Of a DNA stretch of 64,000 nt, positions 45,121 through 57,400 are shown piece by piece. The notes beneath the pieces are model-generated. The model was not told the DNA's origin. It ran no database searches and worked only from the letters and a program-made list of their open reading frames with translations. Made by a program: the position numbers and the translations under genes. Each line of letters opens with the position of its first letter. The first letter of the stretch is position 1. The DNA is from Diadema setosum (Eukaryota > Echinodermata > Echinoidea > Diadematoida > Diadematidae): contig NC_092698.1 in assembly GCF_964275005.1 (NCBI RefSeq), positions 32,994,162 to 33,058,161 of the forward strand. The letters are read 5' to 3'.

Positions 45121-46584
45121 AACAGTTTGATCAGTGGCTGTGAAGACAGACAAAAATAGGCAGGAGAGCTATGTCTCCATGTAAGAAGGATGGGAAGAGA
45201 AGGATAGAACAGAATATCCCCTGCAAGGAAGTCTCGTCACTTATTCACTTCACATAGTGGTGTATTACGGCAAGTATCATAGCATGTCGCAGACCGCATT
45301 CTGCCAAACCAACAACCGATTTTCAAGTGCCAAGAAAGAACAAATCTCCCACAACAATGCCCTACCCTTTCATCTTGCCAATTATATACCTCTCTCTTTA
45401 TTTGTGTGTGGTTTTTTTTTACATGTCTTTTATTTTGCAGGTAGTTAAAAATGTTCTGTTCTCCTATGTGGAGTGCTTCTGTCATGATAGGTGAAGAGGT
45501 ACTGCATGCATGATGTATTTTGCAGTGTAACTTGTCCAACAGTATTGTGAGTGGTTTGAATTCACAGTCGAAAACCACATAACAAATTAAAAATCAGTTA
45601 TATCCCATTTCAACAGATGATGTAACAATAAATCCCACCTTGAAGCAATATGCATTGCTGCAGTTGTTACTTGACTCACGAAAATAGGAACACTGCAAAG
45701 TGCAAAGTTTGATGGTATCTACATTAATTGATTACAAATGAGAAAAGTGTCCTATCTGCATCATCTGCTAGTGATGATGATGGGGGGGGGGGGGGATTGA
45801 GCGCCATGTTCTTATGAGTTGTTGTCTGAAGTCTCTGTAGAGTCAATGGGTTGCAAGAGATAGGTGTCAAATGTTGCTAATTTTGTGAACATCAGTTGGC
45901 TTGCAAAGTTAGATATAAGGGCAAGTCCATCGTTACCGACATTACATTCAGAGAATTTTTTGTGACTTTGTGGGCTTATTTCAACAACTCGGCATAATCA
46001 TTCTGAATAAATTCGTGGTTTATTCTAACCCAGTCATCCTGAAATGTTAACAGTCCGAGTTTTGATCAGTTACTATAAATCATTTTGTAGATATTACACA
46101 AAATGCTTGCCGTTATGGACATTACATTTTTTGGACACGATTATTTACCTCCATGTGGATACGTTGAGAAATTTATGAATCAGAGCATTAAGTAAAACAA
46201 AATTTCTTCTGAAATGAATGTTCAGGTCCTGTTTAAGTTGTAGATTGATAAAATTGTGTACAACAAATTCAGTATTTACTCTACAGGTTCACAAATGTAG
46301 CATTATGGACATTACATTTTTAGCGTTACATACATTACAACTTTGTCCACTTTTTAAAGTCCCAATATTCATACTTTAACACAGTTCCTATCTCAGACAA
46401 GGCAAATATTAGTGTCTTTTGGTTCATTCTTAACCATTTCAAATTATTGCTGATTTAGGATTTTTAGGAAAAGTAACATTTTTTGCGGAATTGCCCATAA
46501 CATTATGTTTCCATCAGGAAAAACCTTAAGTGATCTGATTACCAGTACTGAAATCTGGTTTATTTTCTAGACCAAGCAGTGATG

Positions 46585-46800
46585 TTGCTTCAAATATGTT
46601 GTGCCACATACCCATGTCTATATGTGCCAAACGAGAATCGTGGCTCTCGTGAAAGTTCTTGTCTACACTATATGCATTGGATGCCAGTGGCAATTCGCAA
46701 AAAAAAAAAAAAAAAAAAATCATACTGTGAAGAAGGCTGTCAGCTCCAATTCTAGGAAAGTTTCAAGCTGCAGATATTTCTGGTTTTACAGCAGTCACTT
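46585..46800. repeat. Dispersed repeat family B, copy 2 (inverted)
   Basis: Contains ttcttgtctacactatatgc, then attggatgccagtggcaatt and cgc, the reverse complement of the core of 24385-24445. A 20-nt A run (46700-46719) interrupts it. Confidence 0.6.
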
Positions 46801-47199
46801 CCAGGTTTTTGTGGAAAATTTTGTACTTGGCTTGTCCATTAGATGTTCCACAGTTGATTATATATGCTGCCTACCAATGATGTAGATCTTATTTTGTTCA
46901 CACTTTATGCAAAAGGGTTTACCTGATTTGAGTTTGTGCTTTCATCACATGTCACCCTGTTTGAAAAATGATGATCTTCCATATGCTCAGCACAGATTTG
47001 AGCATATCTTTGGTAGTGATATGTAAATGATGAATTTCCCTCAATCTTCTTCTTCAATGATCACATTGTATTTGTGGTAGGAATGTACCTAGTGACAGGC
47101 AACTAAATGTATTGAGAGGTCCCGACTTATGTGACCTTTCAAGCAAAGGAGAAAGATCAATGAATGAGAATGTTACAGTGCAGTCTGTCTCCCCTATAA

Positions 47200-47530
47200 C
47201 AGGGCTCGACACTAACGGTGGCCCGGTGGCCCGGGGCCACCAAAAATGAAAGTCGGGCCACCAAATTTCAAAAAAGGGCAAATTTGGTGGCCCACCACGG
47301 GCCACCAAAATTTTTTGAAAAGTGTGTCAATAAATTCGTAACTTTTTGCGCCGGAAATGCATAAATGCATGCAGTGAGTGTGCGACTTATTTTAAAAAAA
47401 TGGACTTTTATCAATGTTTTTTTTTTTTTTCGGGCCACCAAATTTTTCTCTCGGGCCACCAAAAATTTGAAATTGATGATTTTGGTGGCCCCATCGGGCC
47501 ACCGAAAAATAAAGTTAGTGTCGAGCCCTG
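47200..47530. mobile_element. hAT-like MITE, 331 bp, CAGGG ends
   Basis: The ends cagggctcgacactaac and gttagtgtcgagccctg are perfect 17-bp inverted repeats, starting CAGGG as in many hAT elements. CCTATAA precedes (47193-47199) and follows (47531-47537). A 7-bp direct repeat is one short of the usual hAT 8. The interior is itself built from five or more gggccaccaaa / tttggtggccc words in both orientations. No transposase frame. Confidence 0.8.
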
Positions 47531-47959
47531 CCTATAAATACTGTCTGGCTAAGAGGAAACATCTGCAGTAATTTCTAATGGGTCTGTTTGAGGACAGGTA
47601 CAGACATCAGGGGGAGACGGTCGTTCATCAGGCTCACAAGAGGTGTGTGGCTGATACAATTTAGGTATGCAGTGAGTGTTCTGTCAGGTCGATATAATTA
47701 TTCATTCAAGGGATGTAGAGATTGTTTTGGAATTGTTGGTCATTTCTTTTTGTGATAAGCCACTTAGGAGTAACGTTCTGTGCGTGACCAGATGAAGGTC
47801 ATCTGAGAAAAATGACATGAGACGAGTTGAAATGAGCGATGTCATGGACAGTACTCACAATGTTTCTTTACGTTGCAGTGAAAGAACATTGCTGGACAAT
47901 CAAGTGAGCATGTTAACATAAAGTAAAAAGCAAGTTTAATTACAATAGTTGCTCATATA

Positions 47960-48058
47960 TCTTTGTATACTTCATTATTCGGCTATAACGAAATCTTGAC
48001 ATAACAAAAGAAAACTGCTGGTCCCAAGTGCTTTGTTATAACGGGAGTCGCCTGTATA
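47960..48058. repeat. Dispersed repeat family D, copy 2
   Basis: ttcggctataacgaaatctt...gacataacaaaagaaaac...tgctggtcccaagt...tgttataacgggagtcgcctgta. Same order and spacing as 44990-45120 with about 15 percent differences. Confidence 0.7.
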
Positions 48059-49648
48059 TAGATGGGTGATACCTAGCTTTACAACTGTCTTATATTGGTG
48101 GTTTAATATTTGAGGTCATTTGAGCCATTAGCTAACTGCAGACTGGGCTGCATGTGTGATATCATGAAAGAGAGTGACCCATTTTTAGATTTGTGCTCTG
48201 CCTTTCATACTTAAAATACCAACCTTGAAGTGTGTTTTAGAGAGGTTTGAACTGGTGAGAGGAATGGGATCATGTGATGCGGGTGTTACTTAGCAGCCTT
48301 GTATAGTCATAGGTGTGTTAAACATTAGTCCTATTTCTACTCTGTAAAAATCATGTTTCCTTTTCTTAGAAAGATGCATAGGTTTTGTGTGTGTGTGGCA
48401 CGTGCGGTTTTATGATATTTTTTTTTTTTTTCTGATTTCTCCTGCACACTGTATCAAGATTAGTGGAATCAATACTGCCTCATCAATCTTTCATCATGTT
48501 TTTTCTACGAAAGTACTTGGGGTCTTGCATGAAGAGTATCCGTGGGTTTTGGTTGCTAAATTTGCTCACAGGTATGGTTCTGATGGCTTTGAGTTTACCA
48601 TTTTTGTTTTGTTTTGTTTCTGTAGCTTTAAATCACGGTAACTCTCCATGCGAAAAGACGCGAGAAACGTTGTTTCTAATTCTCCTTTGTCTAGTCATGA
48701 AACTCGGTAGAAAAACAACAACAACAACAACAAAACAGGTTATTGAGTCAGTTAATACCACGAATGTGTAACTGTCCCCAAGATCTAGCGTAGGGAATGA
48801 CCCAGTGGTGTGTTTTCATTTGGCTGGAAGGTTGGATGGGTAGATGGGATCCCTAAAGAGCAACTTCCCAGAATAATCAAATGCACTCCTCTCTGAATGC
48901 TTGCTCGGGTATTATTGATTGCCAAATAGGAGTAACTTTTAATGATTTACTAACCCTTTTGCTCAGTGTTCACCTTTGGAATACGGAGATTCGTCTAGGA
49001 TATGTGGTTTGAATTTGTCACACGTCGCACCCCTCGCCACCAGTCTCATTTGAGAAATGAGGCAGCCAATATGTTTGACATAGCTGCATGTTGCTGGCTT
49101 GGCAAGGTATGGACAGCGATCAATGAGAGATGCGAAAAAGGAATTGAAATGTGCCTCCATCTTGGCAATGATAAGGTCCACAAGAAATTATTTTCTCTTC
49201 CATTCATGGTCTCTGATTTCATTGTTGTCTGCAGAATTACAAGAAGTACATATTATTAGAATACTGCACCCTAAATATACTACAGATAACATAAGACTTC
49301 TTTTCGAAGACTTCTGCGGTGTGATGTAGCTAGGTGATCTCTTTTTATCATGTGTATGCTATATCTTAGAAATCTGGAATGTTGAAACTTGAGAATGAAT
49401 TATGATATTGAAACTTTATATTTTCTTTTTCTTGAAGCATATGATGCTATTGTTGCAAGATAGAGGGATGGAAGAAAGAAAGACTTCAAATACAGTGCAC
49501 TGTGCTGTGCTTGTTTTGTACAGAATTGAACATGACATCGCGAGTTTTTGATATTTGTTTTATTAATTGTGCGTTTGTACTTTGCATTACTCAGGGATGG
49601 GAAAATTCTCTGCTGCTGTGTGCAAAGGTTGAAATATGACACACCCAC

Positions 49649-49892
<244 letters not shown>

Positions 49893-49910
49893 GTTTTGGG
49901 TTTGTTTTTT

Positions 49911-50046
49911 CAATCAAAAAAAAAAAACTGAAACAAAGTTCATTCTGTATTCACCAACAGATTATTTTGGCACAGAAAATAACACATAATACTGAAATAA
50001 TCTGTTGGTGAATACAGCAGGAACTTTGTTTCAGTTTTTTTTTTTA
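49911..50046. repeat. Palindrome with ~55-bp arms next to the TTA tract
   Basis: aaaactgaaacaaagttc, ctgtattcaccaacagatta and ttt are mirrored by aaataatctgttggtgaata, cagcaggaactttgtttcag and tttt. A few differences only. The centre is tggcacagaaaataacacat. Confidence 0.85.
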
Positions 50047-50075
50047 CGATATCACACACGTGGACAACTTGCTCA

Positions 50076-50082
50076 ATATATA

Positions 50083-50156
<74 letters not shown>

Positions 50157-50175
50157 TATAGATATATATATATAC
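50076..50175. repeat. TA dinucleotide microsatellite
   Basis: About 90 bp of (TA)n with a few G and GT interruptions. Confidence 0.97.
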
Positions 50176-50733
50176 ATGTGCCTATGTATGTGTTTGTGCC
50201 TGAACAAAAGGTATTGGCAGTATAAAACTTATTGTCAATCCATTCTTTTGTGCTGTTTATACATTATAGCTATTGTCCAAGTAAAAGACATTTTATATAA
50301 GTAGACACATAATTCTTGCAATTGTATCTACCGGAATCCTTGTACAAGAGGTGTATGTTATAGGGAACGTGGGGGGGGGGGTACCATGATGGCTACTTTT
50401 TGTTTTAACTCGAGACAAAAAACTCATAAAACCCAGATGCCAAGTTATAATTTAAGCCACTTTTTATTTCTCATTTTCCGTACGATCCTCGGTTCGGTGA
50501 ACTATCTAGTCGTTTTCTTCACATTATTAAAGTTCTAACCTTCTCAATGTATTTGTTCAAAATGCTGAGATATGACAAATTGACTCCAAGATAATATACA
50601 AGGACAACATGAGATAGTATAGAATCGCAGTATAAAATGAAACAAACAAACCGAGATTAAAGGATCCTGTATATTGCAAGGACATTTCTCTGTCGAGAGA
50701 ACTTGAGGGCTTCTTCATCTGGTGATAATAGGG

Positions 50734-51018
50734 AGCTTTAGATTTGCGACGTGGACGTTAGTTAGGCGACGACTGCGTTGGTTGTTCTCATCTCTCCCTG
50801 CGTCATGTTGCAAAGTAGCTTTAGATTTCGCGAAGACGCAGCCTATACAAAATAAAATGGCGCCCCCATTATGATCATTGCATCAAGTAGCTTTAAAATG
50901 GCCCAGAACCGACCGTGAAAACTTAGACGACGCGAGATCGATTTTGATAAGCAATTTTACGCATGCGCAGAACACTTTTTTTTTTTCTCAGAACGTCCGC
51001 GTCGCGAAAATCTAAAGC
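50734..51018. mobile_element. Inverted-repeat element, ~285 bp
   Basis: Left gctttagatttgcgacgtgg...acg is mirrored by cgtccgcgtcgcgaaaatct...aaagc. Two further gtagcttta(gatttcgcga) words lie inside at 50815 and 50887. CpG-rich compared with its surroundings. MITE-like, no frame. Confidence 0.65.
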
Positions 51019-52007
51019 GGTTCTTCTGCTTCCGATGTCCTCAAACCATCGGTTCACGGAGTGGGAGAGCCCAAAGGTACTGTTACCAAGCACTAAATAA
51101 TTAACACGGTGATGTAAACTGAATTGCGTGTGTGTGATGCATACTATAATAATTATTCGTTATTACTGTCCGTTGTTACGAAATGGTTCGAGAGCGAAGA
51201 CCCAGTATGTGCGGTAATCACTACTCAATTCATACCCAGTCAATCTGTAATCAGAAATGAAAGTACTTGTAGGTAATAAAATGTTTATTTACAGTTGTTA
51301 TATGCTGATTTCGATATATTGATATTTACATTCGAACATGTATTGATATTTCATTCAAATACTGCATCACAGTTGCAAAATCACCCAGATTTTCGATTAC
51401 CAATCCGCTCCATCAAAGCCCAGCAGACTTTCTTCTCGACCATAAAGGGCAAAAACAACACGTGAACACGTGACCTCAGAATCTGGAACGCATTTGTGAG
51501 TCAATGACGTCAGTGCTTCCCAATTTCGGCACTGAGATGTCGTCTGAATAGACCACTGGTCACTACAGGAGGATACTTTCCACAGAAACCAGTGGAATAG
51601 ACAGTTTAGTTTGAACGATGTGTGTCATACGTAAACACCGTTCACCTCAAACAATGTTTATTTGGACACAGCACTTGCAGAAATCTGGCGAGCAAGTCGA
51701 GGTTCACTTTCTGAAAATTCTTTCTGTCAATGTGCTGGTCTGTTCCACTCCTGGTCCCCAGTGTAAGGTTTGGATCTGGTGTTTTTCAGCCGTTGGCATC
51801 GATCTGACTATGAAAGCCATCTCTCAATTTCTGAATAGTCGTGAAAATCACTGCCTCCACACGTACGGAGGATAAGGCTAGAAAAGTCTCTGAGCCTCAT
51901 TCAGAAAATAATGTCATCACCTAACAAAAACATCGGAGAGCATCGCCATATTTCCTGATAGTATCAGTACTGATCAAAATGACTTTCTTGCTGCAATAAT
52001 GATAATG

Positions 52008-52009
52008 AC

Positions 52010-52042
<33 letters not shown>

Positions 52043-52046
52043 AATG

Positions 52047-52118
<72 letters not shown>

Positions 52119-52155
52119 TTAATAATGATAATAATGATAATAATAATAATAATAA
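52008..52155. repeat. GAT/AAT trinucleotide microsatellite
   Basis: (GAT)n passes into (AAT)n with a few substitutions, about 150 bp. Confidence 0.95.
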
Positions 52156-54202
52156 ATTACTAACTGTTATCTGTCTTATACTCTATTACAGCTTATGCCC
52201 TCGGCACTGTCTTAAGCCGGCAAGATATACGTTGCCGAGGTACTGCCAGTGGGAGTTAAATCATGAAAATATCATATCGCGAAGATAAAGCAGTCGTAGA
52301 CATGAGACACGAGTAGGTTATTGTCGTATTGCAATGTGCTTAGCGTTTGATGTATTTCTGGCTATCATTCTGTTTGCGCACTACTCATCTTTACCTGGAG
52401 GAGGCAAAATATATCCTTATGTGATTCTTGATTTCAATATGTCACCAATTTCCTTGTTTAAACCAATTTGTCTCTATAGCTCTCTCTAACTTGGCGGTTT
52501 TCAACTTACGAGTACAGCGGGCTTCAAAACCGTCATCCGATTATACATGCTCCAAAAAGACCATTAATTTGGGGCTTTCCTTTCATTTTCATCCTTAGGG
52601 TTGAACCTTTATTTAGGGAGGTTCCCTCGTATACCTCCCGTCTGCCACGAATGTTTATAAGAATATTCTGCCAGTGTTTATTTTTGTTTTTAAATATTAC
52701 GCAGCTTTTGGTCAGAAAGCTTGGAGATAAACTAGATCGGGTATTTCAAGGTCAATTGACACTATTACAATGTGTACTAATGGTTATGTATCAAATACTT
52801 CTCAAGAATTACATAATACACAAAAATGTTTACAATGAAGCGGAAATGGTACTGAAAATGTTAGAATATAATTGAAATAATTTGAAATTAGGACAAAAGC
52901 ACATAAGACTTTCTATTCTTCCAGAAAGGAGAGAAATGTAGCCCCGTACTGTGATACATATCTCTTTCATATCCGTTTTCTTTGCATGCATGTACAAGCA
53001 CATCTGTTTTCCCGTAAACGTCCGATATGACAAAATAACAACCACTGAAGTATACAGTGATGATCCAAGAAGATTATGATGATTGCAACTAAAAATTTAT
53101 CTCGTGGAAATATTTAGAATATGCCACATTTCAGGTAAAAACTAATTGATTTTCAACATTTCAAGAGAAATCCTATAGTACCTCCAAATAATGTATATGG
53201 TATCATTTATTATTTGGTTTAAGTTACGAGGTAAAAACGGAATGTTTGAGACATAGTAACATAACAATTTGAGGAGAACAGTTACTGTCGTGAAAATTGT
53301 GTCGCGAAGTTCTGTAACAAGACTATACAGAAACACTTCAGTGATCATAAGCTGTCGTTGGAAAATCGATGTACATGTACTTTCAGACAGTACAGGGTCG
53401 GGACATAATCCATATTCCAATCCTAAACAGATCTCTTAGGATATTTGGTAAAACGGGTAATTAAGTTTCGTATTCCTGTATAGTGTCAAATGTACGTGCT
53501 GAGGCACTAGACTCGTCTCCAGGCTGTGGGTAGGGCATTATGATGACAGTGTCTATGGTCTTTAAATACAACTCAACTACAACATGTCTTTATGCTTAGT
53601 GATGATTCTTGATTTGTACGAAAAGGAGGAGAATTAAAAAAAAAAGTACATATATCGCCTGTGAGGAACATCAGTGTCATTTTTACCATGATCTATAATC
53701 ATTGCTAAATGTTAGTACAATTTGAATAAAAGATAACTTTTGATTGACATACAGATAATGTAAAATGACAAATAGTTATTATCACACTATCTCTTCTGAC
53801 TGACAAGGCCTTTGTCCATTTTGCACTCTTTCCTCCCCTACTGGCAAATTATCTGTTGTGAAGTTCCTCCAATTAACATAAATTCCAAACGTATGATAAT
53901 TAAAAAAAAATACTGAAACTAGATGCCGATGGTGAAAGGCGAAGTCACAATGGATTTGCTGTTGATCTATAGAACGTGGGTAATGAACAGTTATAATCCA
54001 GATGTCTCTTGTACAGACTTAGCTGATATCTAAGATGTCCGACATCTTTATCCAACATTATGATCACAGCTCACGACAGTAAGCGAGGATTCCGTTAAAA
54101 ACTATCCTTTCCTTGTCACCTTGCTCCAGACAACTATCTTACCCATTAGATATTGCAAGTTTTAAACAGTCAGAAGATTATCTTCGTTTTCTCCTTCCCT
54201 CA

Positions 54203-54305
54203 CACATACACACGCGCGCACACACACACACATACACACACGCACACACTCTCTCTTTCACACACACACACCTCTGGAACTTTCTCTCTCTCTCTCACTC
54301 TCTCA
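54203..54305. repeat. CA and CT microsatellites
   Basis: (CA)n with cg and ta interruptions, then (CT)n; lies just below the phosphodiesterase stop codon, probably in its 3' UTR. Confidence 0.9.
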
Positions 54306-54336
54306 AACTTGACTTAATTCGCAAAAGAATGTCCGA

Positions 54337-54474
54337 CTAAACACTCCCTTGCTTTGAGTGGTGGTACGTATTTTTTCTCCTCTTCCGCTGTTCGTTAAGT
54401 TCTAACCACTTTTGCCGGTTGGCTCGCACCCCGTCCAACATGGGCCGGAACTTGCCTGATACGTGGACCAACGA
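54337..54474 (-). CDS. pde11a: PDE11A-like terminal exon with stop
   Basis: Reads [40 protein letters not shown] and KQGSV, then TAG at 54339-54337. The start matches the final catalytic helix (PMLD...NR.KW.EL). The acceptor is ctttctcatag. The RKRRK cluster just after the domain could be a localisation or membrane-contact signal; this is inference. Confidence 0.93.
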   Translation of the reverse strand, partial: SLVHVSGKFRPMLDGVRANRQKWLELNEQRKRRKNTYHHSKQGSV

Positions 54475-57400
54475 CTATGAGAAAGAGATAAAAAATACAA
54501 CAGTCATTTATTAATAAAAAAACGAAATATTTACAATGGCATTGTAGAATCGCGTTAAGATTAAGTCTTCCCAAGAGCTATACATACATAATATAGCAAT
54601 GTCTTTTGTGTCGACTTTGTGCACCCTAAAAGAACCATAAATACGAACACATTTCACGAATGAATAGAGGAGGTAGGCCTACTTCACATTTCTATAATGC
54701 ATGTATTTATAAAGGTGATACTTCCCATTTCTACGCCTACCCAGGCACAAGACATGACGAAAGTGTATCTCTTTTGATAGAGTAAAAATATAGAGAACTA
54801 TGAAGAGCAGTGTTGACAGTTTATCATGGTCACACAATGATTATAGACGATTGCCCTTCGGACTGTTGATAATGCCCTTCTTGATAAACGACTATGGTAA
54901 AAGTGTCGCGAATTTCAAGAGTATTAATAAGTTTTAACAGAACACACACAATAAGAAAGAGAGAAAAGACACTACATGTAGCTGCACTACATAAAAAAAA
55001 AAATAGGGAGCTGCAAATTCGAAAATGCCTCCTAAATTACAGACTGCTGGCATGTAACAAGAGTTCGGCAGAATCTGACGCGGTAACGTCGTCACAGATC
55101 GTCTGACATGAGCATATTGTAAAAACGTCATTTATATTCCATTGTTATGCTTGTCAACTTGTCAGCGGATTTTGGGATAATCCCCTTCTAAAAATAAGAG
55201 ACTAAAAATTTCTAATCCCTCAACAATCTCGACTAGACGGAGGAGTCGGTTTCGGAGCGTCCTCATTACTTCATTTACATCAAACGTGGTTTGTTAGCGG
55301 TTGCCCAACATTGCTAAAACCCACATTTTTGTTCTGACATTATAGAGAAATGTCCTAACCACCTCTTCACTGCGACTAGGTACTTTGAAGAAGGAGGGAG
55401 GGGGACATGGAGTCATATTATCGTTTTGATATGAGTCTGTTGGATTTTTGAGGGATTTTCTCATAATTATGGCCTGTTTTCATAACAGAAGTACTGGCAG
55501 GACACATAGAAAAGTGCGTTCTGTAGAAGAAGAAAAAAATCCACACATTTTCGCAAGTGCCAGGGAACAAAATGGAATGCCACCTTGGGATATACACGTA
55601 CATGCATTCTAACATGGTCGCCATCTCCGTAAATACGGGGCAAAATCGGAGGCGTAAAAACTATTTTTTCCAACATCATATCAAAGAGAGTCGTCTTGTT
55701 CTGATGGGAAAAAATTATGTTTTGCTCGATAAGTCAAATGTTAATGGCAAAGCAATCACTGCATAATCTTGTCCACCTACAAACTATGAATAATCATGGC
55801 TTATAAACGGAATTGTTTATCAGCAGCCAAAATGTCTATCGCTTCCCCGCCTCGATCGTGTCGGTCAGCTTGTAACTAGGACATAGAACGAAGTTCAATG
55901 CAATTCATGTCAATTTACATCAACTCGATTTAATCTTATTTTATCGCAGAACAATAGAATTATAAACTAATACCTTATCATTATATGATCAGGAGGATAG
56001 AAAATATGCAAATCATTTTTTTTCTACAATTTTTCGTTTCATTTGAATGGAATTATGTCATGGGAAAGATGAACCAAAAAGAAGAACAATTCGATTTCAA
56101 AGCGTTCAAAGTCAAATCTATTCCTAAGACATGGAACTGAGCTTTATGGTATGAACGATCTGGTTTCGTGGCGACACCCTTGGCTATGACAATCACCTCG
56201 TAAAGGGGAATGCATACTCCATCGATGAAACCGAGCTGCATTTCAGGTAACTCATCCTTTCTCCTTCGGTCGAACATTGACTACAGAACGAAACAGAAAG
56301 AGAGATATACCAGACAATAGCATAATAGGAAATGACCACTTTACCCACACTCAGTCCGTTACGACGAAGCGGAGTTTTATGTACCCTAGTATGCATCATG
56401 ACTTGATATTATGGAGGTTCATTAAAAATACGAGAGAATGTTTTATTCACCGCTCAGAACCGATGCACACTAATTTGTCGACCACATTATGGTAATGATA
56501 TCGGCACATGTTTTTCTTTTGTCACTCAGGTCTCATGTAATATGCTTCTCCAAATAACACGTTATTGTTCATTTTTGTTTGCTAATTTGCGTTGTTGCCT
56601 CGTTTGATTGTTCGTTTTGTTTTTGTTTTGATTTAGGAGGTCTTTTGTTTCTTGTGCATGAATCTGTTTTAATAACCTTAAGACATGCAAGTTTTAATTA
56701 ACTCTGCTGTAATGAAGTCTATGTTGTTTGGGTGTAGGCAAGCCCTATGATGGGTACATAATTAGTGAGAATTGCTGTTAGAGCGATTCAAGTAGTCAGG
56801 CAGAGGAATCGCATCATAGGCGACAGGCATGATGTCACCAGCTGACAAGCATGATGCTTTATGACGACATTATGATGTCATCATTATCATTAGTGCAACT
56901 TACTGTCGGTTCGATCTTGAGTTCGTTCCTCTCCATGTCTCCTTGGTCGAAGAACTCACTCGTCACTAATTCGGCAATCTACGGAAGAACAGACAATTGG
57001 CAGAATTTGGAGAAGACGATGTTACAAAACAAACAAACAAAATAAACATTTTTAGTGAGGGAACGAAAAACGAGGACAAGGTAATGGAAGCTGATAGAGT
57101 GATGCTGGCATCGAATCTTCGTTTTTCAAAATCAAATATACATACAAACAAAGCGTGGCATCAAACTGCTGCAGTTTTGCACTCCTCGTATTTACTTTGC
57201 AGATACTATATCTCTGCAGCAGGAGGGGTCCTTTTCCACAAAATATGTATCGAATATTCTGTATGTAGCGTTGAGGATGATATACGGTTGAAAATTACAT
57301 CTGTTTTACTGAATTCCTTGTTGTACTTCAGGAAACTGCACGTGTTCTTTTGTTGTTCTAAATAGTGTATTATATTGTGGGGTTTCAGAAATACGCCGTT

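Larger units (their letters stand above)
44470..47199. other. Intergenic DNA, repeat-derived, no gene supported
   Basis: Holds a cgttataacggggatcgcctgta-type repeat (44990-45120), a G run at 45782-45795, and three near-identical words of the form tta(t/c)ggacattacattttt around 45935, 46112 and 46300. None of the short open frames shows a recognisable domain. Confidence 0.4.
51019..54336. other. Intergenic DNA between the convergent genes; 3' UTR of the PDE gene probably at the right end
   Basis: Contains a GAT/AAT microsatellite and an A/T-rich body. An open frame at 51618-51875 has no recognised domain. A minus-strand AATAAA at about 53207 could end the phosphodiesterase transcript roughly 1.1 kb after its stop. 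A CA/CT microsatellite lies within that presumed UTR. Confidence 0.4.

Noticed and set aside
51618..51875. 85-residue open frame in the intergenic region
   Set aside because: No recognisable domain, no supporting splice signals, not clearly different from chance.
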